Source of the DNA: an uncultured Clostridia bacterium
Lineage (GTDB): Bacteria; Bacillota; Clostridia; Oscillospirales; Ruminococcaceae
NCBI GenBank assembly: GCA_947589215.1
Contig: CANQCL010000019.1
Coordinates: 1 to 35,238, forward strand
Length of the DNA stretch: 35,238 bases
Direction: 5' to 3'
Shown in pieces: positions 6,617-12,634 of this stretch. The first letter of the stretch is position 1. Every line of letters starts with the position of its first letter. Position numbers and translations under genes: made by a program. The notes beneath the pieces were generated by a model, which saw only the letters and a program-made list of their open reading frames with translations, made no database searches and was not told the origin of the DNA.

Positions 6617-7506
6617 AATCGCTTATTATGCTAGTTAGGCGGAATACCAAGCTGTTTTTCAAGGACAAAGGAATGTTTTTCACTTCTCTGATAACGCCGA
6701 TCATATTACTTGTACTTTATGTTACCTTCTTAGGCAATGTTTTTCGTGATACCTTTTCTATGTCATTGCCGAAGGATTTTAATGCACCCGAAAAGCTGAT
6801 AAACGGTTGTGTAGGTGGTCAGCTTTTTTCATCACTTCTTGCTGTTTGCTGTATAACGGTTGCGTTTTGTTCTAATATGCTGATGGTTCAGGATAAGGTG
6901 ACCGGTGCCAGATGCGATTTGACCATTACACCTGTTAAAAAATTTACTTTGGCTTTCGGCTATTATATTTCGACTGCTTTGACTACTTTAATTATTTGCT
7001 TGATTGCTGCAGCAGCATCATTTATTTACCTTGCAAATGTCGGATGGTATATGTCGGCGGCAGATATTATGCTGATTATATTAGACGTTTTTCTGCTTGT
7101 AATGTTTGGTACTGCACTGTCGTCTATAATTAATTTCTTTCTCACATCACAGGGACAGATGTCTGCCGTTGGAACTATCATAAGTGCAGGCTATGGCTTT
7201 ATCTGCGGTGCTTATATGCCGATTTCTCAGTTCGGCGGAGGTCTTCAAAAGGTGTTGTCTTTTCTGCCCGGTACTTACGGTACGTCTCTAATCCGCAATC
7301 ACGCTATGAGGGGCGTGTTTAATGAAATGGTCTCACAGCATTTTCCGTCTCAAGTTATTGAGGGCATTAAAGATTCTATTGACTCCAATCTGTACTTTTT
7401 CGGAGATAGGGTAAGTATAGGCGCAATGTATGCTATTTTAGCGGGAGCTGTTGCTGTTTTGATATTGGTATATATTTTAATAACTGCTCTGAAAATCAGG
7501 AAATAG
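6613..7506 (+). CDS. ABC-2 type transporter permease
   Basis: A protein of 297 residues with six predicted membrane segments: about residues 23-43 (after KDKGMFFTSLITPIILLVLY), 70-95, 110-140, 145-170, 180-205 and 270-292. Between segments 5 and 6 lies a long outside or linker region (YMPISQFGGGLQKVLSFLPG), the conserved ABC-2 permease signature where the GxxxPxxxxP-type motif is expected. It forms the membrane channel with the ATPase at 5687-6616, with which it overlaps by 4 nt (ATGA). An AAAGGAGG site lies within the end of the upstream gene. It is the last gene of the TetR-controlled operon. The substrate is unknown. Confidence 0.93.
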   Translation: MKSLIMLVRRNTKLFFKDKGMFFTSLITPIILLVLYVTFLGNVFRDTFSMSLPKDFNAPEKLINGCVGGQLFSSLLAVCCITVAFCSNMLMVQDKVTGARCDLTITPVKKFTLAFGYYISTALTTLIICLIAAAASFIYLANVGWYMSAADIMLIILDVFLLVMFGTALSSIINFFLTSQGQMSAVGTIISAGYGFICGAYMPISQFGGGLQKVLSFLPGTYGTSLIRNHAMRGVFNEMVSQHFPSQVIEGIKDSIDSNLYFFGDRVSIGAMYAILAGAVAVLILVYILITALKIRK

Positions 7507-7546
7507 GAATGAGATAATACTGAACAATATTAGTTAAAAATAATAC

Positions 7547-7584
7547 TTGACAGTCTTGACATTTTCGCATAATAATTGTAAAAT
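7547..7584 (+). promoter_or_regulatory. Two overlapping promoters before the cyclophilin gene
   Basis: TTGACA at 7547-7552 with a 17-bp spacer to TAATAA (7570-7575), and a second TTGACA at 7556-7561 with a 17-bp spacer to TAAAAT (7579-7584). Both spacings are optimal, so RNA polymerase could start from either, 9 bp apart. Confidence 0.75.
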
Positions 7585-7616
7585 AAATTATCGCAATAAA
7601 AATAGGAGATGTTAAT

Positions 7617-8249
7617 TTGAAACGTATTAAATTTATTTTATCAGCAGTTTTAATGCTGACAATGTGTTTTGGCTTTGCAGGATGTAGTGGTAAAGAGAGC
7701 AGTTCTGAATCTTCTGAAAAAGAAATGCAGACGGAAAGCTTTGTTATTCAGCTTTTCCCTGAGTATGCTCCGAAAACTGTCGAGAACTTTAAAAATCTTG
7801 TTGAATCAGGCTTTTATGACGGTCTTACTTTCCACAGAGTAATCGACGGCTTTATGGCTCAGGGCGGAGACCCTAACGGCGATGGTTCAGGTGGTTCTGA
7901 CCAAAACATTGAAGGTGAGTTTGCCGAGAATGGATTTGAACAAAACACGCTATCCCACACAAGAGGAGTTGTATCAATGGCAAGAAGTGCAGATTATAAT
8001 ACTGCATCAAGTCAATTCTTTATTTGCTATGGCGACTGTACATTTCTTGACGGAAGCTATGCGGCATTCGGAAAGGTAAACGACGAGGGTATGAAGGTTG
8101 TCGATAAGTTCCTTACAGTTGAGAGAAAAACCAATGCCGGCGGTGAGGAAAATGCACAGCCTGTTACTCCTATCACAATAAAATCGGCTCAAATGATAAA
8201 CGAAACATCAGATGGTCACGAGCAGATTGAGTTTACAGTAGAATTTTAA
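7617..8249 (+). CDS. Cyclophilin-type peptidyl-prolyl isomerase lipoprotein
   Basis: A protein of 210 residues. The N-terminus is a lipoprotein signal (positive KRIK, a hydrophobic core, lipobox FAGC with the lipidated cysteine at residue 23), followed by a Ser/Glu linker. The cyclophilin domain spans about residues 40-195, with FHRVIDGFMAQGGDPNGDGS, the active-site region around FHR and the conserved SQFFI and AAFGKV blocks. It should catalyse prolyl isomerisation during folding of secreted proteins on the outer membrane face. Translation starts at TTG (7617), supported by AGGAGAT 6 nt upstream and by the signal peptide beginning there. It has its own tandem promoters and a convergent terminator, so it is monocistronic. 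The family is certain; client proteins are unknown. Confidence 0.93.
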   Translation: MKRIKFILSAVLMLTMCFGFAGCSGKESSSESSEKEMQTESFVIQLFPEYAPKTVENFKNLVESGFYDGLTFHRVIDGFMAQGGDPNGDGSGGSDQNIEGEFAENGFEQNTLSHTRGVVSMARSADYNTASSQFFICYGDCTFLDGSYAAFGKVNDEGMKVVDKFLTVERKTNAGGEENAQPVTPITIKSAQMINETSDGHEQIEFTVEF

Positions 8250-8261
8250 TTTTAGGGCTTA

Positions 8262-8290
8262 GCCAGCAGGGGTGACGTTGTATCCAGTTC
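8262..8290 (+). repeat. Copy 1 of a 29-bp imperfect repeat
   Basis: GCCAGCA-GG-GGTGACGTTG-T-ATCCAG-T-TC matches 25 of 29 positions of the minus-strand sequence at 11126-11154, which directly follows a tRNA 3'-end remnant. Nearby, TTAGGGCTT occurs twice (8252-8260 and 8316-8324). No gene fits in 8250-8360, so this may be a degraded intergenic repeat. Confidence 0.5.
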
Positions 8291-8360
8291 GCCTATAAAA
8301 AAAGCTTGAAAATTATTAGGGCTTGTACATCGGCGGATCGTATATAGCTGTTAAAACAAG

Positions 8361-8388
8361 AGCGTTCGGAAAAATTCCGAACGCTTTT
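8361..8388. terminator. Convergent bidirectional terminator
   Basis: AGCGTTCGGAA, loop AAA, TTCCGAACGCT: a perfect 11-bp stem followed by TTTTG on plus and CTTGTTTT on minus. It lies between the cyclophilin gene (plus) and the YD-repeat gene (minus) and should end both transcripts. Confidence 0.88.
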
Positions 8389-8392
8389 GTTA

Positions 8393-9682
8393 TCACTTTG
8401 TCTTTATCTTAACAACCTTGCTCCACTTACCGTAATATGTATTGCCGTTTACAGTCTTATATGCTCTTACCTTAACAAAATACTTTTTCTTTGATTTCAA
8501 CCTTTTAAGAGTTATCTTGTTTTTCTTTACCTTAACCGTTTTCTTGCCTTTGAATTTATTATTTTTAGCATACATTACCTCATAGCCTATTGCTCCGCTT
8601 ACCTTTTTCCATTTTACATTCAGTTTCTTTTTCTTTGCGGTCAGCTTAACTGATTTTACTTTGGCGGGTTTGGGAACGGTAACTTTTGTTGTGCTTGGGG
8701 TTGTTTTTTTGTTATTTATTGGAGTGATGGTTGGTGTGGTTGTTTTATTTGGTTTGTTTGAGTTGTTGTTTGGGTTGTTGCTTTGATTATTGTTTGTATT
8801 ATCACTTGGTTTTTCAGGTAACCCCATTGACGCATTACTGCCTATTTTGGCATAGGTTGCTTTTGCCCAATCACCGTCATTGTCTTCATAATATGTCATA
8901 TTTCCATTTGAATCATAGGTATACTTTCTCCAATAACCATCACTGTCTTTTTCTAGTTCAGTTTGAACCTTTCCATTGCTGTAATATGTATATGTTGTAG
9001 TACATGACTCGCCGTAACTGTTTTCATAAGATATTTCATTTCCATTTAAATCATAGGTATACTTGTCCCAATTACCGTTAATGTCTTCACGATATGTCAT
9101 ATTTCCATTTGAATCATAAGTATACTTTATCCAATAACCGCTACTGTCTTCCACGTATATTTCATTTCCATTTGAATCATAGGTATGCTTTACCCAACCA
9201 CTCATCATATTACCGCCATATTCAAGATATATACAATTTCCGTTTGAATCATAAGTATACTTTTCCCAATAACCGTCATCATTTTCAAGATATGTCATAT
9301 TTCCATTTAAATCATAGGTATACTTTTCCCAATCACCGTAACTGTCTTCATAATATGTTTCATTGCCGTTTATATCATATTCATATTTTTCCCAAGAACC
9401 ATTACTATCGCAATTTTCATACTTCGTTTTTACTTTCCCGTTATTATAATAAGTATATGTATAAGTATATAACATATCATCATCGTACAATCGAGAAACT
9501 ATATTTCCGTTTTTATCATATGTATCCTTATACTGCGTACCTTCGCTGTTTTCAAAATACGTGCAAACATAACCTTCTATCGGCTCACCTACACTCGCAC
9601 TCGCCGTTACCGCCGGCAATACACCTGCCAAACTAACTGCCATAACCAATGCTGTCAATAGATTTAAAATTCTTTTTGTCAT
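8393..9682 (-). CDS. Secreted YD-repeat protein with C-terminal FnIII-like domain
   Basis: A protein of 429 residues. A signal peptide covers residues 1-29 (MTKRILNLL..., cleavage after TASA). Residues 35-280 hold eight to nine copies of a roughly 21-residue YD (RHS-type) repeat, consensus WxKYTYDxNGNxxYxED. A low-complexity linker (about 280-340) rich in Asn, Thr, Pro and Ser follows, then a Lys-rich domain of about 90 residues (VKWKKVSGAIGYEVMYA, KKYFVKVRAYK) that looks like a fibronectin type III fold. There is no LPxTG anchor and no toxin tip, unlike large RHS polymorphic toxins. A surface or secreted adhesion or binding role is inferred. The start at 9682 is set by AGGAGAG 7 nt upstream. 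Repeats are also similar at DNA level (63-bp units), so copy number may vary. Confidence 0.85.
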   Translation of the reverse strand: MTKRILNLLTALVMAVSLAGVLPAVTASASVGEPIEGYVCTYFENSEGTQYKDTYDKNGNIVSRLYDDDMLYTYTYTYYNNGKVKTKYENCDSNGSWEKYEYDINGNETYYEDSYGDWEKYTYDLNGNMTYLENDDGYWEKYTYDSNGNCIYLEYGGNMMSGWVKHTYDSNGNEIYVEDSSGYWIKYTYDSNGNMTYREDINGNWDKYTYDLNGNEISYENSYGESCTTTYTYYSNGKVQTELEKDSDGYWRKYTYDSNGNMTYYEDNDGDWAKATYAKIGSNASMGLPEKPSDNTNNNQSNNPNNNSNKPNKTTTPTITPINNKKTTPSTTKVTVPKPAKVKSVKLTAKKKKLNVKWKKVSGAIGYEVMYAKNNKFKGKKTVKVKKNKITLKRLKSKKKYFVKVRAYKTVNGNTYYGKWSKVVKIKTK

Positions 9683-9735
9683 AATAACTCTCCTATTCAT
9701 TGATAATTATTTTTTGTATAACTTAAAATCAAATA

Positions 9736-10299
9736 CTACTCTGACAATTCTCTTATGCGCTTTTCTTTTTCTTCGTTAGTTATCAGTCCCATTTCTGCTT
9801 GTTGCTCAATTTTGCGTATCTCTATGTAATTGTCAACTTTCTTCTTTGCGACGGCAAGTTTCACGTTATAATCTTCCTGCGAAATAATGTCCATCGCAAG
9901 TGCCTTATCCAACTTTTCTTTTTCAGCAAGAAACTCCTCTTCTGCCCTTTGTTTCTCACGCAGAACATTTTTTTCTTTGATTTCTTTTTCAAGCCGGATA
10001 ATTTCCTTTTCCAATTCCTGCTTTCTTTCCATTTTTGGATCTATAAGCTTTAAAGTATCTGAAACGTCAATACCAGGCATTTCTCCTGTTTCAAGAACAT
10101 AATCGACAAACTTTCTTCCAATCTGCACATATGACGAATCAAGTTCCTGATTGATTACATTTATCTGCGCCTTTAATGACACAAGTTCTGTTTGTTCCTG
10201 AGCGGTTACCGACACATTGGAACCTACCTTTACCGCTGAATTTTTTACACTGTTTCCAATATTAGAAGCTGTTTTTGTTACCTTGTCAAATAAACTCAT
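9736..10299 (-). CDS. Coiled-coil protein with C-terminal SHOCT-like motifs
   Basis: A protein of 187 residues starting MSLFDKVTKTASNIGNS, an amphipathic N-terminus. Residues 35-140 are strongly charged helix, probably coiled-coil (KMERKQELEKEIIRLEKEIK). The C-terminus contains LDKALAMDIISQEDYNVKLA and, after a short gap, IEQQAEMGLITNEEKEKRI, two copies of the SHOCT pattern (short helix, hydrophobic-Ile-Thr/Ser turn, helix) usually found at protein ends as an oligomerisation module. There is no signal peptide. The ATG is preceded by GGAGGAAT. The YD-repeat gene follows after 53 nt with no obvious terminator, so co-transcription is possible. Function unknown. Confidence 0.75.
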   Translation of the reverse strand: MSLFDKVTKTASNIGNSVKNSAVKVGSNVSVTAQEQTELVSLKAQINVINQELDSSYVQIGRKFVDYVLETGEMPGIDVSDTLKLIDPKMERKQELEKEIIRLEKEIKEKNVLREKQRAEEEFLAEKEKLDKALAMDIISQEDYNVKLAVAKKKVDNYIEIRKIEQQAEMGLITNEEKEKRIRELSE

Positions 10300-10367
10300 T
10301 TTTAATTCCTCCGAATAATATTTAAAATTAGATATTTATTTTTACTAAACCAACAAATTTTACATCA

Positions 10368-10670
10368 TTAAGACTCCTTTACAAATTCTTTAATTTTACC
10401 GCTAACCCATCTTTCTGTATAGGAATACTTCTTAGCTAATTGCTTAATATTTGTTCCGTCATATTCCTCAATTACCTTGCGTTCGACATAAACCCTTGAA
10501 TACAGACGCTTAGGGAACGATAGCTGTTGACCGTTATAATGGCTGTAAACCTTTAATGTGTTTTCAAGACCGATAAGTTCCATTAAATCTCTGTATACTT
10601 CATTGTACATATCTATATCGGCACACATCTCACAGTTACACTCCATTTCCTTAAAATTCAACATTTTCAT
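10368..10670 (-). CDS. Mor-family-like transcriptional regulator
   Basis: A protein of 100 residues. The first 20 contain three cysteines (ECNCEMCADID). The C-terminal half, LYSRVYVERKVIEEYDG, then NIKQLAKKYSYTERWVSGKI, matches the Mor/C activator arrangement, in which a dimerisation part is followed by a helix-turn-helix (LAKKYSYTERWV as turn and recognition helix). Mor activates middle genes in phage Mu, and small relatives are common in mobile elements of Clostridia. A TATAAT at 10673-10678 lies only a few bases before the first ATG, so translation may begin at Met9 (10646), where AAGGAA precedes ATG. The gene lies just outside prophage B and may be a leftover of another element. Target genes unknown. 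Confidence 0.7.
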   Translation of the reverse strand: MKMLNFKEMECNCEMCADIDMYNEVYRDLMELIGLENTLKVYSHYNGQQLSFPKRLYSRVYVERKVIEEYDGTNIKQLAKKYSYTERWVSGKIKEFVKES

Positions 10671-10747
10671 TATATTTTAGCTAATTTGAAAATACAAATG
10701 AAAAATTCCTTGTAAATTTCCAAATAGAGCCAAACCTCCTTTTTTAC

Positions 10748-10939
10748 TTAATTTTCAAGTAAATACTTGTCAACATCTAAATATTTTTCAAAAAGATGTT
10801 CCTTGCCAATTATAACAATCCCATATCCGTCAGAAAAAATAAAACAGCTTTCAAGATAACTTATATCCTGAAAGCCGTCATTGATATGTATTCTTTTTAT
10901 ATATTCTGGTATGTAAAGTGAATGATTATTATTTAAAAT
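10748..10939 (-). pseudogene. Decayed gene fragment beside the Mor-like gene
   Basis: Minus strand reads about 60 codons without a stop: NNNHSLYIPEYIKRIHIND, GFQDISYLESCFIFSDGYGI, VIIGKEHLFEKYLDVDKYLL. No ATG, GTG or TTG start exists in this frame. An upstream stretch in another frame (KGDVIEVIYFK) ends at a stop exactly where this one opens, as if one base had been gained or lost. The sequence composition looks like real protein, not chance. I do not recognise the family. The rest of 10671-11388 holds terminators, repeats and the attachment remnant, with no intact gene. Confidence 0.4.
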
Positions 10940-11017
10940 AAATCACTTCTATTACATCGCCTTTTCGTCGCCTTTTTAGTATTTATGTCATATTTTATTT
11001 ACGTTTTTATGACACAG

Positions 11018-11052
11018 AAAAACCTCGCAAACGCGTTTGTTTACGAGGTTTT
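11018..11052. terminator. Bidirectional terminator left of the attachment remnant
   Basis: AAAAACCTCG pairs with CGAGGTTTTA around an AAACGCGTTTG-containing loop. TTTTATT follows on plus and TTTTTCTGTG on minus. Confidence 0.8.
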
Positions 11053-11100
11053 ATTGAAATAATTGGTATATAGATTTTGTTTTAATCACGAGCATAAAAG

Positions 11101-11126
11101 AAAAACCACGCACTAACTAATGCGTG
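11101..11126 (-). terminator. tRNA-type terminator on the minus strand
   Basis: On the minus strand CACGCA, TTAGTTAG, TGCGTG is followed by GTTTTTCTTTT. It lies just downstream of the tRNA 3'-end remnant and hence was probably the terminator of that tRNA gene. Confidence 0.75.
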
Positions 11127-11154
11127 ATCTGGATGCAACGTCACCGTTGCTGGC
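11126..11154 (-). repeat. Copy 2 of the 29-bp imperfect repeat
   Basis: Read on minus: GCCAGCA-AC-GGTGACGTTG-C-ATCCAG-A-TC, 25 of 29 identical to 8262-8290. Here GCAACG-GTGA-CGTTGC forms a perfect 6-bp hairpin with a GNRA-type loop immediately after the tRNA CCA. In the other copy the stem is broken. Confidence 0.5.
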
Positions 11155-11173
11155 GGAGATGGAGGGATTCGAA
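11151..11173 (-). other. Prophage B attachment remnant: tRNA-Ser-like 3' end
   Basis: Minus strand reads TTCGAATCCC, then TCCATCTCCGCCA: the T-loop, the 3' T-stem strand, an acceptor strand (CATCTCC), a G discriminator and CCA, as expected for a serine tRNA starting GGAGATG. The 5' remainder of a tRNA is absent upstream (11174-11260 cannot form one). This marks the far end of an element inserted in the tRNA 3' end, with the complete gene expected beyond position 35238. TTCGAAT is repeated once more 10 nt upstream. A tRNA terminator follows. Confidence 0.7.
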
Positions 11174-11255
11174 AATTCGAATAATAAGCTTCCAATCCCA
11201 ATTATACAATACCTTTATAAATTCGTGTCATATTTTGTGTCATATATAAGTAAAA

Positions 11256-11293
11256 AAGTCCTCCAAGTCGGATGTATTATATTTAGAGGACTT
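11256..11293 (-). terminator. Second terminator downstream of the toxin-antitoxin pair
   Basis: On minus AAGTCCTC pairs with GAGGACTT across a 22-nt loop and is followed by TTTTTAC. It backs up the terminator at 11323-11348. Confidence 0.7.
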
Positions 11294-11322
11294 AGTTATG
11301 TCTTACAATATTCTACAACAAA

Positions 11323-11348
11323 AAAGACACCTCAGATGAGATGTCTTT
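11323..11348 (-). terminator. Intrinsic terminator of the toxin-antitoxin operon
   Basis: AAAGACA-T-CTC... on minus pairs through AAAGACAtCTC, loop ATCT, GAGgTGTCTTT, followed by TTTTTGTTG. It lies 40 nt beyond the candidate toxin stop. Confidence 0.8.
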
Positions 11349-11388
11349 ACATTAATCTTAAATGTTTAAAAAATATATTTTATACAAA

Positions 11389-11850
11389 TCATGCCCCATG
11401 ATTATACGCACTATAATTAAAATCAAATCCTATAATGTTATATGTAGAGCAACCATTTTCCTTAACCCCAATAATACGATAATCTTTTTTACAATTAATA
11501 GCTTTAAATCTAAAAACATATACTTTTTCTTCTGGGGAAAAGGTGTACTCATTAGGACTAAAATTTAATACTGCACTGTCTAATGTCTCTGCTCCAATCT
11601 CCTTTGGCATATTCAATAAATCTCTCCATTGTTTGCATGTAATTTCTTGTATTCGATCTAATACCGCTATTTTAGTGTTTTTACATTGTTGTTTTTCTTT
11701 GCCAAAAAATTCAAAATTATAATCTTTGTTTTTAGTTAAATACTCAAAAGAAATACTAGGACATTTAGACTTGCAACAAATGGATTGACTATATTCAGAG
11801 CTAATCTTCGTATTTATATTTGGTTGCTTTAATTTTTTTGATTTACTCAT
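11389..11850 (-). CDS. Candidate toxin paired with a Panacea-domain antitoxin
   Basis: A protein of 153 residues from the ATG at 11850 (a TTG at 11859 would add three residues). A Lys-rich start is followed by a cysteine cluster (SICCKSKCPSISFEYL), a mixed alpha/beta middle (ITCKQWRDLLNMPKEIGAET) and a conserved-looking end, VYVFRFKAINCKKDYRIIGV, then FDFNYSAYNHG. The closing Tyr-Arg and Tyr-x-His pattern faintly recalls RelE-like ribonucleases, but this is weak. It begins 1 nt after the antitoxin stop, so the two are coupled, and it shares the promoter at 12353-12381. Panacea antitoxins are known to sit upstream of varied toxins, so toxin is the best guess from position. I do not recognise the exact family. 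Confidence 0.6.
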   Translation of the reverse strand: MSKSKKLKQPNINTKISSEYSQSICCKSKCPSISFEYLTKNKDYNFEFFGKEKQQCKNTKIAVLDRIQEITCKQWRDLLNMPKEIGAETLDSAVLNFSPNEYTFSPEEKVYVFRFKAINCKKDYRIIGVKENGCSTYNIIGFDFNYSAYNHGA

Positions 11851-11851
11851 T

Positions 11852-12298
11852 TTATTCAATATAATTTTCCTTAAAAAATAATTTTATTAAATCTTTGTCA
11901 ATCACACGTCCTTGAACTGTATTTTTCCAAGGTGTTTCTTCATGTGTCATATTTCTTAATTTCCATGCCGAAAACTGACCAAATGTTTGATATACACTCT
12001 CTAAAATATCAGATATCTTTGTACAAATAGACTTGAAATCAAAAGGTTCATTAAATTCAATACCGTTACTACCAAAAGACTTATAATTATGATACACTGA
12101 TTCAACAACTGGTCCATGTTTCCACGCATAAATATCATCATTAAATAGAGGTTCGTCAGTAATTGCCAATGTACAACCTTGTGCATAATATAAAAGTTTT
12201 TGAAGTTTCAAATTTGAGATCATATCAGCTCCTTCACTTTCTTCTTCTTTGTTTCTTGCAAGAAACCAGTTTGCTATTACTGATGCAGTATAAGCCAT
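11852..12298 (-). CDS. Panacea-domain (DUF4065/SocA-like) antitoxin
   Basis: A protein of 148 residues. It opens MAYTASVIANWFLARN and carries the family core ISNLKLQKLLYYAQGCTLAI, then DEPLFNDDIYAWKHGPVVES and VYHNYKSFG. LQKLLYYAQG and the AWKHGPVV block are the hallmark of the Panacea/DUF4065 domain found in SocA, GepA and PanA antitoxins, which neutralise diverse toxins by direct binding. The start at 12298 is chosen for GGGGGAT about 8 nt upstream; a longer reading to 12442 would run through the promoter. It lies at the very end of prophage B next to the attachment site, downstream of the late-gene terminator, with its own promoter. That is typical of a maintenance or anti-phage cargo gene. 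Domain assignment is firm; the role is inferred. Confidence 0.85.
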   Translation of the reverse strand: MAYTASVIANWFLARNKEEESEGADMISNLKLQKLLYYAQGCTLAITDEPLFNDDIYAWKHGPVVESVYHNYKSFGSNGIEFNEPFDFKSICTKISDILESVYQTFGQFSAWKLRNMTHEETPWKNTVQGRVIDKDLIKLFFKENYIE

Positions 12299-12352
12299 TT
12301 TCTGATCCCCCTTTTTTATATATTTATTTTTTTTATATACATTCGCAATTAT

Positions 12353-12395
12353 ATAATACCACATATGTTTAATCTTTTCAATAAATTTTTGAAAA
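12353..12395 (-). promoter_or_regulatory. Promoter and inverted repeat of the toxin-antitoxin operon
   Basis: On minus, TTGAAA (plus 12376-12381), a 17-bp spacer and TATTAT (plus 12353-12358) form a good promoter 55-80 nt before the antitoxin start. The perfect inverted repeat TTTTCAA-TAAATTT-TTGAAAA (12375-12395) covers the -35, a natural place for an autoregulator to bind. The rest of 12299-12634 holds the late terminator and A/T-rich sequence without a gene. Confidence 0.7.
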
Positions 12396-12550
12396 ATTTT
12401 TTTATTATTTGAATATATAATCATTATTTTGTTATTTTTCACAAATAAATGAACACCCCTTTTTAAAATATATTAACAAGTTATTTTATTATATGTTAAA
12501 ATCACTTTTTAATGTGAAACACCCTCATTAACACCTCAAAACAGCACCAA

Positions 12551-12614
12551 AGTTGCACGTTTTAATGCAACTAAATAAAAAATCCCCCAGTCAGACAAAA
12601 TCCAACTGGAGGAT
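12551..12614 (-). terminator. Terminator of the prophage B late operon
   Basis: On minus ATCC-T-CCAGT pairs with ACTGG-G-GGAT (12582-12614) and is followed by TTTTTTATTTAG. A second hairpin, AGTTGCA/TGCAACT (12551-12572), lies just beyond. It begins 20 nt after the stop of the 2320-residue gene and insulates the toxin-antitoxin pair from late transcription. Confidence 0.85.
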
Positions 12615-12634
12615 CAATTAATATTTACTGCTAA

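Larger units (their letters stand above)
10986..11244. repeat. Four TGTCATA copies around the prophage B attachment remnant
   Basis: TGTCATA occurs at 10986-10992, 11226-11232 and 11238-11244 on plus, and as TATGACA at 11008-11014. The last two are a direct repeat 12 bp apart (GTGTCATATTTT then GTGTCATATATA) on the prophage side of the core. The first two are an inverted pair on the chromosomal side. Arm-type integrase binding sites are often short direct repeats near the core, so the prophage-side pair is a candidate. The integrase itself is not in the window. Confidence 0.4.

Noticed and set aside
8882-9420. Regularly spaced short repeats that resemble a CRISPR array
   Set aside because: They are 63-bp units coding for the YD repeats. 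Spacers are not unique and the frame stays open through all units.
9094-9636. Long open reading frame on the plus strand
   Set aside because: It is antisense to the YD-repeat gene, has no ribosome site and is a by-product of the repetitive codons.
10922-10960. Programmed frameshift joining two frames of the decayed fragment
   Set aside because: The slippery-looking TTTTAAAT would shift from the downstream frame to the upstream one, the wrong direction, and no start codon exists.
11174-11260. Complete tRNA gene ending at the CCA at 11151
   Set aside because: Only the 3' part of the T-arm and acceptor is present; no anticodon or D-arm can be folded upstream.
11120-11401. Plus-strand open frame starting within the tRNA remnant
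   Set aside because: It crosses the attachment site and two terminators and has no ribosome site.
12299-12442. 48-residue N-terminal extension of the Panacea protein
   Set aside because: The internal ATG has a strong ribosome site and begins with the conserved domain; the extension overlaps the promoter.
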